NCBI GenBank assembly: GCA_046349635.1
Contig: JAXMBX010000022.1
Span: 15,220-79,219 of the forward strand
DNA length: 64,000 nucleotides
Origin: JAXMBX01 sp046349635
Lineage (GTDB): Bacteria; Planctomycetota; Planctomycetia; Planctomycetales; Planctomycetaceae
Direction: 5' to 3'
Positions 19,488 through 28,479 of this stretch are shown piece after piece; position 1 is the first letter of the stretch; every line of letters begins with the position of its first letter. Below the pieces are notes generated by a model. It saw only the letters and a list, made by a program, of their open reading frames with translations. It was not told the origin of the DNA and made no database searches. The translations under genes and the position numbers were made by a program.

Positions 19488-20582
19488 ATGCGTCGCATCG
19501 GAATCATCCCCATCATCTCCCTGGGACTCGTCCTGATCGCGGTCTATCACATCGCCAAGCATTCCCAAGCCCAGCCTCCCACCGCTCCCCCGGCCAATCC
19601 CGCCCGTTCGCCGTATGGTCTGACCATCGCGGGAGCCGGCGTCATCGAGCCGCAAAGTGAAAATGTCTCCATCGGTACCCATGTCGCCGGCATCGTGCAT
19701 AAAGTCCACGTCAAAGTGGGGGACCGCATCAAGACCGGTGCGCCTCTGTTCTCGCTCGACGATCGCCACCTCCAGGCGGAATTGACCGTCCGCAAGGCCG
19801 CCCTCGCTTCATTCCAGGCTCAGTTGACCCGTCTTCAGCAGCAACCTCGCCCGGAAGAACTTCCCGGCAGCAAGTCCAAGGTCAGCGAAGCCCAAGCCCG
19901 CCTGCAGGAAGAGCAGGACCGTTTCGCCCGCAGCGAAAAACTTGTCGAACGGAAAGCGATCACACGGGAAGATTTCGTCGTCCGCCGCCAGGCTTTGAAA
20001 GTCAGCGAGGCCCAGCTTTCCCGAGTGGAGGCGGAAGATACTCTCCTTCGGGCCGGTGCCTGGGGTCCGGACAAGGAAGTCGCCGCCGCCGCGGTCGAAC
20101 AGGCCCAGGCGCAACTGCAGCAGACCATGACCGAAATCGAACGCCTCACCGTCAATTCACCGCTTGAAGGAGAAGTCCTGCAGGTGAATGTCCGCCCGGG
20201 GGAATTCGTGGGCCAGCAGCCCGGCCAGACTCTGCTGACGATTGGACGGATCCAGCCCTTTCACGTCCGGGTCGATATCGACGAGCACGACATCCCGCGG
20301 TTCCGGCCTCAATCCGCAGCCGTCGCGGTTCCCCGCGGCGCGGAAGATCACAAGCTGCCGCTCAAGTTTGTGCGGGTCGAGCCGATGGTGATCCCCAAGA
20401 AATCGCTCACGGGGAGCAATTCCGAACGTGTCGACACCCGTGTCCTGCAGGTGATTTATGCGCTGGAGCCGAAGGATCTGCCCGTCTTCTGCGGCCAGCA
20501 GGTGGACGTGTTCATTGAACTATCATCCACTCCCGCGTCAAAAACGGAGCCCACCACCGCCAAAGAGCTTGTGGAACGATAG
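19488..20582 (+). CDS. HlyD-family membrane fusion protein (DevB-like)
   Basis: A 364-residue periplasmic adaptor. One N-terminal membrane anchor (MRRIGIIPIISLGLVLIAVY) is followed by a first lipoyl half (GAGVIEPQSENVSIGTHVAG), a long coiled-coil hairpin (about residues 95-215, rich in Gln, Ala, Arg and Glu), the second lipoyl half (LTVNSPLEGEVLQVNVRPGE) and a beta-barrel domain. It closes the TetR-permease-ATPase operon and would link the inner-membrane pump to a TolC-like channel encoded elsewhere. No terminator hairpin is obvious in the 109-bp gap after it. Confidence 0.9.
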   Translation: MRRIGIIPIISLGLVLIAVYHIAKHSQAQPPTAPPANPARSPYGLTIAGAGVIEPQSENVSIGTHVAGIVHKVHVKVGDRIKTGAPLFSLDDRHLQAELTVRKAALASFQAQLTRLQQQPRPEELPGSKSKVSEAQARLQEEQDRFARSEKLVERKAITREDFVVRRQALKVSEAQLSRVEAEDTLLRAGAWGPDKEVAAAAVEQAQAQLQQTMTEIERLTVNSPLEGEVLQVNVRPGEFVGQQPGQTLLTIGRIQPFHVRVDIDEHDIPRFRPQSAAVAVPRGAEDHKLPLKFVRVEPMVIPKKSLTGSNSERVDTRVLQVIYALEPKDLPVFCGQQVDVFIELSSTPASKTEPTTAKELVER

Positions 20583-20691
20583 CTGCGTGCACTTATTCGT
20601 AAGAACCTGACACACAGACTCATCACTTGCTAAGCTAGATTAAGCAAGGCGTCTTCTTTCATCGTCATATTAGATTTGAGCGGATGAGCTG

Positions 20692-21438
20692 ATGAGTGAC
20701 AGCAATCTCCCACATCAAAAAAACGTCCCCGGTCCGTTTTACGTCGTGGATGGGTGCTGTACCGCCTGCGGAGTGCCATTATCGGAAGCTCCAGATCTCT
20801 TCACTTATGATGAGAAGCATCATTGTTTTGTCCAACAGCAACCTTGCTCGAAAGATGAATTAAACCGGCTATTCAGCACCGTTCGCGCTGCTGAGTTGGA
20901 ATGCATTCGCTATCGCGGGAATGACTCCGAGATTCTTCGCCGATTCGCTGAACTTGGAGAACCGCACTTATGCGACGTCTCTCCCCCCGCTCACATCCAG
21001 CCAGTCGTTCGTGATCGAGTCACTTTTGAAATAGACGCAGCAGGGACGAAATTCTCATCCGCCAGAGACTTGACCCAATCCTTTCGTGAATATCTCCTTA
21101 ACTTGAATCTGGAGAGGCAGAAATTGGGGCTAGGCTCAAGGTTTCGTTATGAAATCCTATCGGTCGTCGGCAATGCGAACACTGTGTCGCTCAAATATTC
21201 ATGGTCACTCAAATCTTTAAGGTTGCAGAGTCAGACCCACACTTTGGAATTTAGTGTCGCGGAGCCTGCTGCAAATCGTTGGCTGGTCCATCACTTCTCC
21301 GCTGACACTGTTGGAGGGCGCGGAGTCACTGCTCATCTCGTTGACTGGTTACAGGGCATAGAGGCGGTCTCTGATTCTCGCTGGTATTCTGCAGAGGAAT
21401 GGGCTGCCGGAGGACCTGGCCAGGAATTCCCCTGGTGA
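20692..21438 (+). CDS. Ferredoxin-like N-terminal domain protein
   Basis: A 248-residue protein. Residues 14-60 look like a single-cluster ferredoxin fold (GPFYVVDGCCTACGVPLSEA, then PDLFTYDEKHHCFV), the arrangement seen in small bacterial ferredoxins that bind one cluster. Only three clustered Cys plus the later Cys in QQQPCSKDE are present, so binding is likely but not certain. The C-terminal 150 residues are an unrecognised soluble domain (about 100-248). The gene is more A+T-rich than the efflux operon before it. No operon partner. Possible role in electron transfer or Fe-S sensing, by inference. Confidence 0.6.
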   Translation: MSDSNLPHQKNVPGPFYVVDGCCTACGVPLSEAPDLFTYDEKHHCFVQQQPCSKDELNRLFSTVRAAELECIRYRGNDSEILRRFAELGEPHLCDVSPPAHIQPVVRDRVTFEIDAAGTKFSSARDLTQSFREYLLNLNLERQKLGLGSRFRYEILSVVGNANTVSLKYSWSLKSLRLQSQTHTLEFSVAEPAANRWLVHHFSADTVGGRGVTAHLVDWLQGIEAVSDSRWYSAEEWAAGGPGQEFPW

Positions 21439-21563
21439 AGTGGTATCCTCATCATCGGATGGCGATGCCGAACTTATTAGGGCGGCCTGTTTGCAGTAAA
21501 TGATTCTGGGTGAGTGGATTTGTCTGTTGAGACCACCCTCCCCATCCTCTAGGATCAGCGGCA

Positions 21564-21704
21564 GTGCGATCACCACAATATCCCCGCCCCGGCTGGCTGC
21601 TCGCCACGATCGCCGCGACCAGTCTTTTCCTGCCGGTGCTGGGAATTTCGGTGATGGTGTGGATCGTGGGTGAGCAACTGGTGACGCGACTGCGCAAGGG
21701 GTAG
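21564..21704 (+). CDS. Possible small single-helix membrane protein
   Basis: A 46-residue frame from a GTG start: basic N-terminus (MRSPQYPRPG), one strong hydrophobic helix (WLLATIAATSLFLPVLGISV and on through MVWIVG) and a basic end (TRLRKG). This is the normal composition of a small membrane protein and unlike random G+C-rich sequence. An AGGA lies about ten bases upstream of the start. Function unknown; it is the only coding candidate in the 21439-21788 interval. Confidence 0.4.
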   Translation: MRSPQYPRPGWLLATIAATSLFLPVLGISVMVWIVGEQLVTRLRKG

Positions 21705-21788
21705 CCCCCGTTGGAATGCCTCCGTAAAAATGCTAGGCTCACGCACAACTTCTTTCACATCACTCACTTTCCCACGAAAGTTTCCCCC

Positions 21789-22658
21789 ATGACGGATACA
21801 TTCGGTCGTCGCTGCGCACGATGGTTTTTAATTGCCGCTCTGCTCGCCTCCTTGTTACCCTATTCTGCGCGGGCGGAGGAGAAAGCCTCTGCGGCGCAAT
21901 GGAAGCCGCTCTTCAACGGCAAGAATCTCGACGGCTGGTATCTGTTCCTGCAGAAGCATGGACGCAACCAGGATCCGGACCACGTCGTCACGATCGAAGA
22001 CGGGGCCATTCACGCTTACAAGGATGCCAAAAGCGGTTCTGAAGTTGTGATGGGGTACATCGGGACGAATGACAGCTATTCCGATTATCACCTGCGTCTG
22101 AAATACAAATGGGGCAGGAAGCAGTTCAAGCCCCGTTTTCTGTACAAACCCGATGCGGGGATCTATTACCACCACGCCACGGCGGACCTCGTCTGGCCCC
22201 AGGCGCTGCAGTGCCAGGTGGAACTCAACGGCGTGGGGGATCTGTTGACGGTCGGTTTCATCCAGGTGGACACGACCATCAACCCGGCCACGAAGACCGA
22301 AGAATGGCAGGAGTTTCTGCCCTCCAAGCAGGGAGGGGTTCCCTACTCCACGACCGGCAAGGGGGTGACCTACACCCGCAAGCTCGACAACTTCGAGCAG
22401 GATGGCTGGAACACCGTGGAACTGATCTGCAAGGGAACTTCCGCCGCACAGATCGTCAACCGCCATCTGGCGAATCAATGTTCCAACATCCGCCAGCTCG
22501 ATCCGAAGGACCCGACAAAGTCGACCCCGCTCTCCGCCGGGCGGATCCTGCTGGAATTCGAAGCGACGGAAATGTTTTATCGCGACGTCGAAATCCGCCC
22601 GCTGGCCCCTGAAGAAACGCTGGAACAGGCGATCAGCAAAGCGACCGCGAAAGATTAA
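21789..22658 (+). CDS. Secreted 3-keto-disaccharide hydrolase family protein (DUF1080)
   Basis: A 289-residue exported protein. After a signal peptide (about residues 1-29, ending YSARAEE) comes the family opening WKPLFNGKNLDGWYLF, then YSDYHLRLKYKWG, the active-site-like AGIYYHHATADLVWPQALQC and QVELNGVGDLL segments, and the closing strand ILLEFEATEMFYRDVEIRPL. DUF1080 proteins are concanavalin-like jelly rolls, and several hydrolyse 3-keto-glycosides; they are abundant in planctomycetes, where they likely assist degradation of complex sugars. The ATG at 21789 places the signal peptide correctly. It is convergent with the YCII gene. Confidence 0.88.
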   Translation: MTDTFGRRCARWFLIAALLASLLPYSARAEEKASAAQWKPLFNGKNLDGWYLFLQKHGRNQDPDHVVTIEDGAIHAYKDAKSGSEVVMGYIGTNDSYSDYHLRLKYKWGRKQFKPRFLYKPDAGIYYHHATADLVWPQALQCQVELNGVGDLLTVGFIQVDTTINPATKTEEWQEFLPSKQGGVPYSTTGKGVTYTRKLDNFEQDGWNTVELICKGTSAAQIVNRHLANQCSNIRQLDPKDPTKSTPLSAGRILLEFEATEMFYRDVEIRPLAPEETLEQAISKATAKD

Positions 22659-22674
22659 CGGATCCGCTGAGATT

Positions 22675-22965
22675 TCACGACTTCGGCAGTTCGCACAGTT
22701 CGACTGAGCCGCCGTGAAGGACGACGGGATGCTGCTTGAGCAGATCCAAAATCTTCTGCCTGTCGTCCGCATCGAACCGCATGTAGCCCACCACATGCTC
22801 CGTGGACTTTGCAGTCTGCACATCGCCGATGACCGTCCGCTGGCCGATCGCACTTCCTCCTTCGAAAAGCCCGCTTTGCCTCGCAACTGCGAAGAAGGCC
22901 TCCCATTCTTCAGAGGTCGACGCGCTCTTCTCGTTGTTCTGGATGAGCAGGAGATATTGCGTCAT
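22675..22965 (-). CDS. YCII-related domain protein
   Basis: A 96-residue member of the YCII / DGPF superfamily: MTQYLLLIQNNEKSASTSEE at the start, a central GLFEGGSAIGQRTVIGDVQT segment in place of the usual gG.L.p, and a C-terminal HPVVLHGGSVELCELPKS strand. The fold is a ferredoxin-like barrel related to muconolactone isomerase; most members have no known reaction and are often encoded beside ECF sigma factors. None is adjacent here. It lies 61 bases downstream of the citrate synthase stop on the same strand and might be co-transcribed with it. Confidence 0.82.
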   Translation of the reverse strand: MTQYLLLIQNNEKSASTSEEWEAFFAVARQSGLFEGGSAIGQRTVIGDVQTAKSTEHVVGYMRFDADDRQKILDLLKQHPVVLHGGSVELCELPKS

Positions 22966-23026
22966 CGAATTCGCCAAACGAGTTTGGGGCGCGCCCTGAC
23001 GTCGGGAAGAACGTAGAAACTTCGTT

Positions 23027-24172
23027 CTACCGCTTCTCGACGGCCACGTAGGCCCGTTCCGGGGCACCGGTGTAATTCGACGACGGACGGATGATCTTGT
23101 TGTCCTGCCATTGTTCGAGGACGTGGGCACACCAGCCCGCGATCCGGCTGGCGGCAAACACGCATGTGAACAGGTCGCCGGGGATTTTCATGTAGTGCTG
23201 CAAGCTGGCGGAGAAGAAGTCCACATTGACGTTCTTGTTGATCGCCGCCTTCACCCGCTTCTCGATCTCCTCGGAGATGTCGTACCACTTCGGCTCGCCC
23301 GACTGCACCGACAGACGCTTCGACAGTTCTTTCAGGTGCCGCGCCCGTGGGTCTTCCACCTGGTAGACGGCATGGCCGAAGCCCATGAAGACTTCCTTGC
23401 GGGCTCGCTTTTCCTGCACCCACTGCTCGACGTTCTTCACGTCCCCGACTTCCATCAGCGTCTTCAGGACCTCCGTATTCGCACCCCCGTGCAATGGCCC
23501 CTTCAACGCTCCAATCGCCCCCGTAATCACCGAATACAGGTCCGACAGCGTGGCGGCAATCACCCGCGCCGCGAACGTGCTGGCATTGAAACCGTGTTCC
23601 GCGTGCAGGATCAGGATCAGGTCCATCGCCCGCGTTTCGTCGGCGGTCGGCTCCTTGCCGTTCAGCATGTACATGAAGTTCCCGGCGTGACTCAGGTCTT
23701 TCCGGGCCGCGACCGGTTCCAGCCCCTGATGCAGCCGGTTGATAATCGCCACCAGCGACGTCACCTGCGCGACCAGTCGGATCGATTTCTCCCAGTTCGC
23801 CGCGACGCTCGCGTCTTCCGCAAGCGGGTCATAAACCCCGGCCAGCGAAACAGCCGTCCGCAACGCGGTCATCGGCAGCACGTCCTTCGGCAGACGTCGC
23901 AGCGAATCGATCACCGGCTGGGGGACATCCCGATGCTGGGCCAGCAGTGTCTTGAACTCTTCCAGTTCCTTCTTGCTCGGCAGCTCCCCCTTGAACAACA
24001 GGTAAGAGACTTCTTCGTAGCTGCTCTGCTCCGCCAGCTCATGAATGTCGTATCCCCGGTAGATCAGCTTTCCGACGCTTCCATCAATGAAACAGATGGC
24101 GCTGTCGGCGGCGACGACCCCCTTCAACCCTTTGCTGGCAACCGCGGCACTCTTGGCGACGTCAACATTCAT
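23027..24172 (-). CDS. gltA: Citrate synthase
   Basis: A 381-residue citrate synthase that condenses oxaloacetate and acetyl-CoA at the entry of the TCA cycle. The catalytic triad is complete: His228 in PLHGGAN, His267 in GFGHAVYQ and Asp318 in NVDFFS. The substrate-site segment LHAEHGFNAST (residues 188-198) and Arg343 in AASRIAGW are also conserved. The length fits the short, dimeric type shared with 2-methylcitrate synthases, so some activity on propionyl-CoA cannot be excluded, but no prp genes lie nearby. I used the ATG at 24172, preceded by AGGGA; a TTG two codons earlier is less likely. The 528-bp gap to hldE is divergent and otherwise gene-free. Confidence 0.95.
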   Translation of the reverse strand: MNVDVAKSAAVASKGLKGVVAADSAICFIDGSVGKLIYRGYDIHELAEQSSYEEVSYLLFKGELPSKKELEEFKTLLAQHRDVPQPVIDSLRRLPKDVLPMTALRTAVSLAGVYDPLAEDASVAANWEKSIRLVAQVTSLVAIINRLHQGLEPVAARKDLSHAGNFMYMLNGKEPTADETRAMDLILILHAEHGFNASTFAARVIAATLSDLYSVITGAIGALKGPLHGGANTEVLKTLMEVGDVKNVEQWVQEKRARKEVFMGFGHAVYQVEDPRARHLKELSKRLSVQSGEPKWYDISEEIEKRVKAAINKNVNVDFFSASLQHYMKIPGDLFTCVFAASRIAGWCAHVLEQWQDNKIIRPSSNYTGAPERAYVAVEKR

Positions 24173-24627
24173 GTTCAATTCCCTGCTGTTCTGAAATCAC
24201 CCCGTCCGAGACAAACAGCCCCTCGCGGAACGGACACACAACGGGTCCCCGTCCCACAACCTCAATTCACGTCGTAATCTTTCTGGGCCGTCTCCCGTTT
24301 CGAGAAACACTTTCTCTGGCGAAAAGGGTTCTCGCGGGGTCAGCCAGATTTTCTCAAATCCGGTCCCGAGAATGAGTTCCGACTCGAACGAATTTTTAAC
24401 GGCTGCTCGCATGACCTCCAGCGGGCCAGTATATCACGACCAGCTTCCTTATCAACGATCTTCGATGTTACGGCGGAACAAATGGAGATTTCGTAACCTG
24501 AAACAGATTCCGAAGTAACATCCCAGCGGGCGTCGCCGCTCTGAGCGGTTTCGTCGGTACGCCGCAACTCCTGAATTCACAACAACAAATCTTGACCCGA
24601 TCCCGCAATCAGGAGATGATGCAACCC

Positions 24628-24672
24628 TTGACACGGCGGATGGATCCGACGTGAAACGAGTACCCGTTTCAC
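24628..24672 (+). promoter_or_regulatory. Promoter and operator-like palindrome before hldE
   Basis: A consensus -35 box TTGACA (24628-24633) is followed by an inverted repeat GTGAAACG / CGTTTCAC with a six-base centre (24651-24672). The repeat covers the expected -10 zone, 28 bases before the hldE start. The -10 box itself is weak, as often seen at activated or repressed promoters. Confidence 0.45.
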
Positions 24673-24700
24673 CGTGTCGCCCCAGCATGGAAGCAACCTC

Positions 24701-26260
24701 ATGGCGTACCCTCTTCTCGACCTCGTTCAACGGCTCGGAACTCCCCGCATCCTCGTCCTCGGCGATCTGATCCTTGATCGCTACATCTGGGGGGATGCCG
24801 AACGGGTCAGCCAGGAAGCCCCCGTCATCCTGCTCCGCGCCGACAAGCAGGAAATCCGTCTCGGAGGGGCCGGAAACGTCGCCAACCTCCTCCGGGGTCT
24901 CGAAGCAGACGTCACCCTCGCTGGCGTCACCGGCAACGACCCCGATGGGATCCTCGTCCGCCACGAACTCGAAGCCTGCGGCGTCTCCACGGAAGCCCTG
25001 CTGGCCGACCCCGCACGCCCCACCACCGTCAAGGAACGCTACATCGGCCGCGCGCAGCATCGCCATCCGCACCAGATGCTCCGCGTGGACCGTGAAGTCC
25101 GCGATGCGCTTTCTCCCGAAATGACCCGCGAACTTCTCGCCAAGCTCCTCCCTCTGATCCCCCGGCATCAGGTGGTTCTCGTCTCGGACTACGCGAAAGG
25201 GGTCTGCACGCCGGAGATCGTCCAAGCTGTCATCACCCAGGCCCGCGCCCACAACATCCCCGTCATGGTCGATCCCCATCCGGGGCAGGATTACTCCCTC
25301 TATCAGGGTGCGACAGGCGTCACTCCCAACCGCCTCGAAACCTTCCGCGCCACCGGCATCCAGGTCAAAACCCATGACGATGCCTTCCAAGCCGGTCGCC
25401 AGCTCTGCGATCAACTCCACCTCGATTTCGCCTACATCACTCTCGACAGCGACGGGATGGCCCTGATTCGCCGCGCGGGAGATTCCGAAATGCTCCCCAC
25501 CCGCCGCCGCGAGGTGTACGACATCACCGGCGCTGGGGACATGGTCCTCGCGATGATCGGCGTCGGCCTCGCCGCCGGTCTGAGCCCCGATGATATCGGC
25601 CGTCTCGCCAATATCGCCGGTGGTTTGGAAGTCGAACAAATCGGCGTGGTTCGAATCACGCGGGATCAAATCGTCGCCGACATACTGCGGCATTCCCAGC
25701 TTTCGGGGGTTAAGCTTCATACGCGCGAGGATCTCGTCCGCCAGGTTGAGGCGCGCCGACGAGTCGGGCAGCGGATCGTCCTCACGAATGGTTGCTTCGA
25801 CCTCCTGCACGTGGGACACGTCACTTACCTGCAGCAGGCCGCCCGGGAGGGGGACTGCCTGATCGTCGCCATCAACAGCGACTCCAGCGTCAAACGGCTC
25901 AATAAAGGTCCTGACCGGCCCCTCTTCAGCGAGCAGGACCGTGCCACCATGCTATCTGCCTTGGAAGCGGTCGATTACGTCACCATCTTCGACGAGGACA
26001 CCCCCCATGCCCTCCTCGAAGCTGTCAAACCCGATCTCCTCGTCAAAGGAGGAACCTACAGCCACGATGAAATCGTCGGCTGGGAAGTGGTCGAAGCCTA
26101 CGGCGGGAGCGTCAAACCCCTGACCGCCGTCCCCGGCGTCTCGACCACCCGAATTGTCGAAGCACTCCGCCAACAAACACCAGCCGGGGGAAACTCCCCG
26201 GAGACGATCACCATGCACACAGTCCCCTTGCCCCCACATTTCAATCGGAGGGCCGGATGA
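24701..26260 (+). CDS. hldE: Bifunctional heptose-7-phosphate kinase / heptose-1-phosphate adenylyltransferase
   Basis: A 519-residue two-domain enzyme of ADP-L-glycero-D-manno-heptose synthesis for the LPS inner core. The N-terminal ribokinase-like domain (about 1-320) shows GDLILDRYIWGDAERVSQEA, the EIRLGGAGNVANLL glycine motif and the anion-hole motif DITGAGDMVLA. The C-terminal nucleotidyltransferase domain (about 340-475) shows VLTNGCFDLLHVGHVTYLQQ with the HxGH motif. The ATG at 24701 (GGAAG seven bases upstream) gives the standard N-terminus. Its TGA overlaps the start of the heptosyltransferase gene, the first of three overlapping or near-overlapping LPS genes. GmhA and GmhB are not in the window. 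Confidence 0.94.
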   Translation: MAYPLLDLVQRLGTPRILVLGDLILDRYIWGDAERVSQEAPVILLRADKQEIRLGGAGNVANLLRGLEADVTLAGVTGNDPDGILVRHELEACGVSTEALLADPARPTTVKERYIGRAQHRHPHQMLRVDREVRDALSPEMTRELLAKLLPLIPRHQVVLVSDYAKGVCTPEIVQAVITQARAHNIPVMVDPHPGQDYSLYQGATGVTPNRLETFRATGIQVKTHDDAFQAGRQLCDQLHLDFAYITLDSDGMALIRRAGDSEMLPTRRREVYDITGAGDMVLAMIGVGLAAGLSPDDIGRLANIAGGLEVEQIGVVRITRDQIVADILRHSQLSGVKLHTREDLVRQVEARRRVGQRIVLTNGCFDLLHVGHVTYLQQAAREGDCLIVAINSDSSVKRLNKGPDRPLFSEQDRATMLSALEAVDYVTIFDEDTPHALLEAVKPDLLVKGGTYSHDEIVGWEVVEAYGGSVKPLTAVPGVSTTRIVEALRQQTPAGGNSPETITMHTVPLPPHFNRRAG

Positions 26261-27309
26261 GAATTGCTCTGTTTTGTCCCAACTGGGTCGGGGATCTGGT
26301 GATGGCCACCCCCGCGTTTCGCGCCATCCGGTCTCACTTCCCCGAAGCCGAAATCGCCGGCGTCATGCGTCCGTATCTGGCGGGCGTTCTCGAAGGGACC
26401 GATCTCGTTGATCGTGTCCTCCCGTTCGATGCCCCGGAAAAAATGTCTCGGGAGGCGGCCTCTTACACCCTCAGTGAATTTCGCCGCGAACGCTTCGACC
26501 TCGCGGTGCTGTTCCCCAACTCCTTCCGCTCCGCCTGGTGGGCCTGGCTGAGCGGTGCCCGCCGGCGCGTCGGTTTCGCCCGGAACGGTCGCGGTTTCCT
26601 CCTCACGGAAACTCTTTCTTCCCGGCAACGCAAAATCCCCCACCCCACCCTCGACGACTATCTCCTCCTCGCCCAGGCCGTCGGCTGCCAGGACATCTCG
26701 CGCGATATCCAGCTCGCCACCCTGCCATACGAAGAGGAGCAGCTCGAAGACTTCTGGGATCGTCACCCTGGGCTCCCCCACAAGGGGGTCGTCACCCTGA
26801 ATGTCGGCGGAGCATTCGGTTCGGCCAAGCACTGGCCCGTGACCTCCGCGTCCCTGCTCGCGCGCCGGATGGCCACCGAGCTTGATAAGACCGTCCTCGT
26901 CCTCTGCGGTCCCGCTGAACGGGAGCAGGCTTCCCAGATCGCACAACTCGCGAACCACCCTCAGGTCGTCTCTCTGGCGGAAGAATCCCTCTCCCTGGGC
27001 CTCATCAAGGCGGCGGTGAAGCACTCGGAACTCCTCGTCAGCACAGACTCCGGCCCGCGGCACTTCGCCGCCGGTTTCCAGACTCCGGTCGTCGTCCTCT
27101 TCGGCCCGACGCATCAGGCCTGGAGCGAAACGTATTACTCACGCAGCCTGCACCTGCAACTGAGCCTGGACTGCGGTCCCTGCCAGCAGCGGACCTGTCC
27201 GCTGGGGCATCATCGCTGCATGCGCGATCTCTCCGCCGACATGGTCTTCGAGGCGGTTCTGCAGCAACTGGAACAAACCCCCGCCCGCACCCTCGTTCGC
27301 GCCGCCTGA
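26257..27309 (+). CDS. LPS heptosyltransferase (WaaF-like, GT9)
   Basis: A 350-residue glycosyltransferase family 9 enzyme that adds heptose from ADP-heptose to the LPS core at the cytoplasmic face. Family marks include the start MRIALFCPNWVGDLVMATPA with the catalytic Asp of GD, AVLFPNSFRSAWWAWLSGAR, the LNVGGAFGSAKHWP nucleotide-site segment and STDSGPRHFAAGFQTPVVVL with GPT. This matches heptosyltransferase II (WaaF) better than WaaC, but the acceptor cannot be proved. It begins within the hldE stop (ATGA), which ties the two functions together in one transcript. Confidence 0.9.
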   Translation: MRIALFCPNWVGDLVMATPAFRAIRSHFPEAEIAGVMRPYLAGVLEGTDLVDRVLPFDAPEKMSREAASYTLSEFRRERFDLAVLFPNSFRSAWWAWLSGARRRVGFARNGRGFLLTETLSSRQRKIPHPTLDDYLLLAQAVGCQDISRDIQLATLPYEEEQLEDFWDRHPGLPHKGVVTLNVGGAFGSAKHWPVTSASLLARRMATELDKTVLVLCGPAEREQASQIAQLANHPQVVSLAEESLSLGLIKAAVKHSELLVSTDSGPRHFAAGFQTPVVVLFGPTHQAWSETYYSRSLHLQLSLDCGPCQQRTCPLGHHRCMRDLSADMVFEAVLQQLEQTPARTLVRAA

Positions 27310-27324
27310 CAGGATCGCCCCCTC

Positions 27325-28479
27325 ATGCACATCGCACTGGTCCGCAAGAACTACTCCCTGAAGAAGGCTGGAGCCGAACGCTACTGCGTCAATCTCTCCC
27401 GTCAGCTTCAGAAACTCGGGCATCAGGTGACGGTCATCGGCGAGACCATCGACGCTGAACTCCGGGACGAAGTCCGTTTTCTCCCCGTGCCAGTCCGGAA
27501 CACGACCTCCTGGGCCAAGAACCTCTCCTTCGCCCGCAATGCCGAACAGATCGTCAACAACAACCGTTTCGACGTCGTCCATGGTCTGTCACGCACCCCC
27601 GGGGTCGACACGTTTCGCGTCACTGATCCCCTTCAGGCGCACTGGCTGCAGGTGTATTACTCCCCCACCTGGAATTGGCTTCAACACCTGAACCCTCGCC
27701 ATCGGACCATCCTGCAGATCGAACGCTCCATCTATCAATCCGACCGCATCAAGCGCTTTATCGTCCAGTCTCGCCTCGATGCCGAACTGATCCAGACTTA
27801 CTACCAGGTACCGGAGTCGAAAATCCGCCGCGTCTCCAACGGCATCGATCTCTCCCAGTTCCACCCTGGGGTCCGCGAAGTGCGGGACCTCGTCCGCCGC
27901 GAACTTGGCCTCCAGGATCAGCCTCTGCTCGTCTTCGCCGGCATGGATTTCCGCCGCAAGGGACTCGCCTGGCTGATTGAAGCGCTGCACCACGTGGACC
28001 GCCGCGATACCCGGCTCCTGGTCCTCGGCTCGGGAAACGTGCGCCCCTACGAAAAACTCGCCCACCGCTTCAATGTCGGCGATCGCGTCATTTTCGCCGG
28101 CCGCAAACAATCCATGCCCCGTTACTACGGCGCGGCGGACCTCTTCGTCCTCCCCACGATCTATGAACCGTTCCCCAACGTGAACCTCGAAGCGATGGCC
28201 TGTGGCGTGCCGGTAATCACAACGTCGACGGCGGGAGGGGCCGACATCGTCGTCGAACGGGAGAATGGCTACCTGATCCCCAAGGCGAACGCCGTCCTTG
28301 AGATGGCGGACAAGATCAACGCCCACCTCGCTCTCCCTTCGGGGGAACGGGACCGGATCTCCGTCAACTGTTGGGAAACCGCCCAGCGTTTCCCTGTCGA
28401 ACAGAATGCCCGCGACACCCTGCGGGTTCTCGAAGAGGCGCTCCTTGAAAAATCAAACGGCCAATCGTCCCGTGGTTAA
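27325..28479 (+). CDS. Glycosyltransferase family 4 (WaaG-like)
   Basis: A 384-residue GT-B enzyme. The N-terminal half opens with MHIALVRKNYSLKKAGAERY as in LPS glucosyltransferase I; the C-terminal half has LLVFAGMDFRRKGLAWLIEA and the E-x7-E motif EPFPNVNLEAMACGVPVITT. It likely transfers a hexose from a nucleotide sugar onto the heptose core. It starts 15 bases after the heptosyltransferase stop and its end overlaps the start of the next gene, so it belongs to the same LPS operon. Sugar donor and linkage are unknown. Confidence 0.9.
   Translation: MHIALVRKNYSLKKAGAERYCVNLSRQLQKLGHQVTVIGETIDAELRDEVRFLPVPVRNTTSWAKNLSFARNAEQIVNNNRFDVVHGLSRTPGVDTFRVTDPLQAHWLQVYYSPTWNWLQHLNPRHRTILQIERSIYQSDRIKRFIVQSRLDAELIQTYYQVPESKIRRVSNGIDLSQFHPGVREVRDLVRRELGLQDQPLLVFAGMDFRRKGLAWLIEALHHVDRRDTRLLVLGSGNVRPYEKLAHRFNVGDRVIFAGRKQSMPRYYGAADLFVLPTIYEPFPNVNLEAMACGVPVITTSTAGGADIVVERENGYLIPKANAVLEMADKINAHLALPSGERDRISVNCWETAQRFPVEQNARDTLRVLEEALLEKSNGQSSRG

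Noticed and set aside
24452..25819. A 455-residue minus-strand frame
   Set aside because: Antisense to hldE, which has intact kinase and nucleotidyltransferase motifs.
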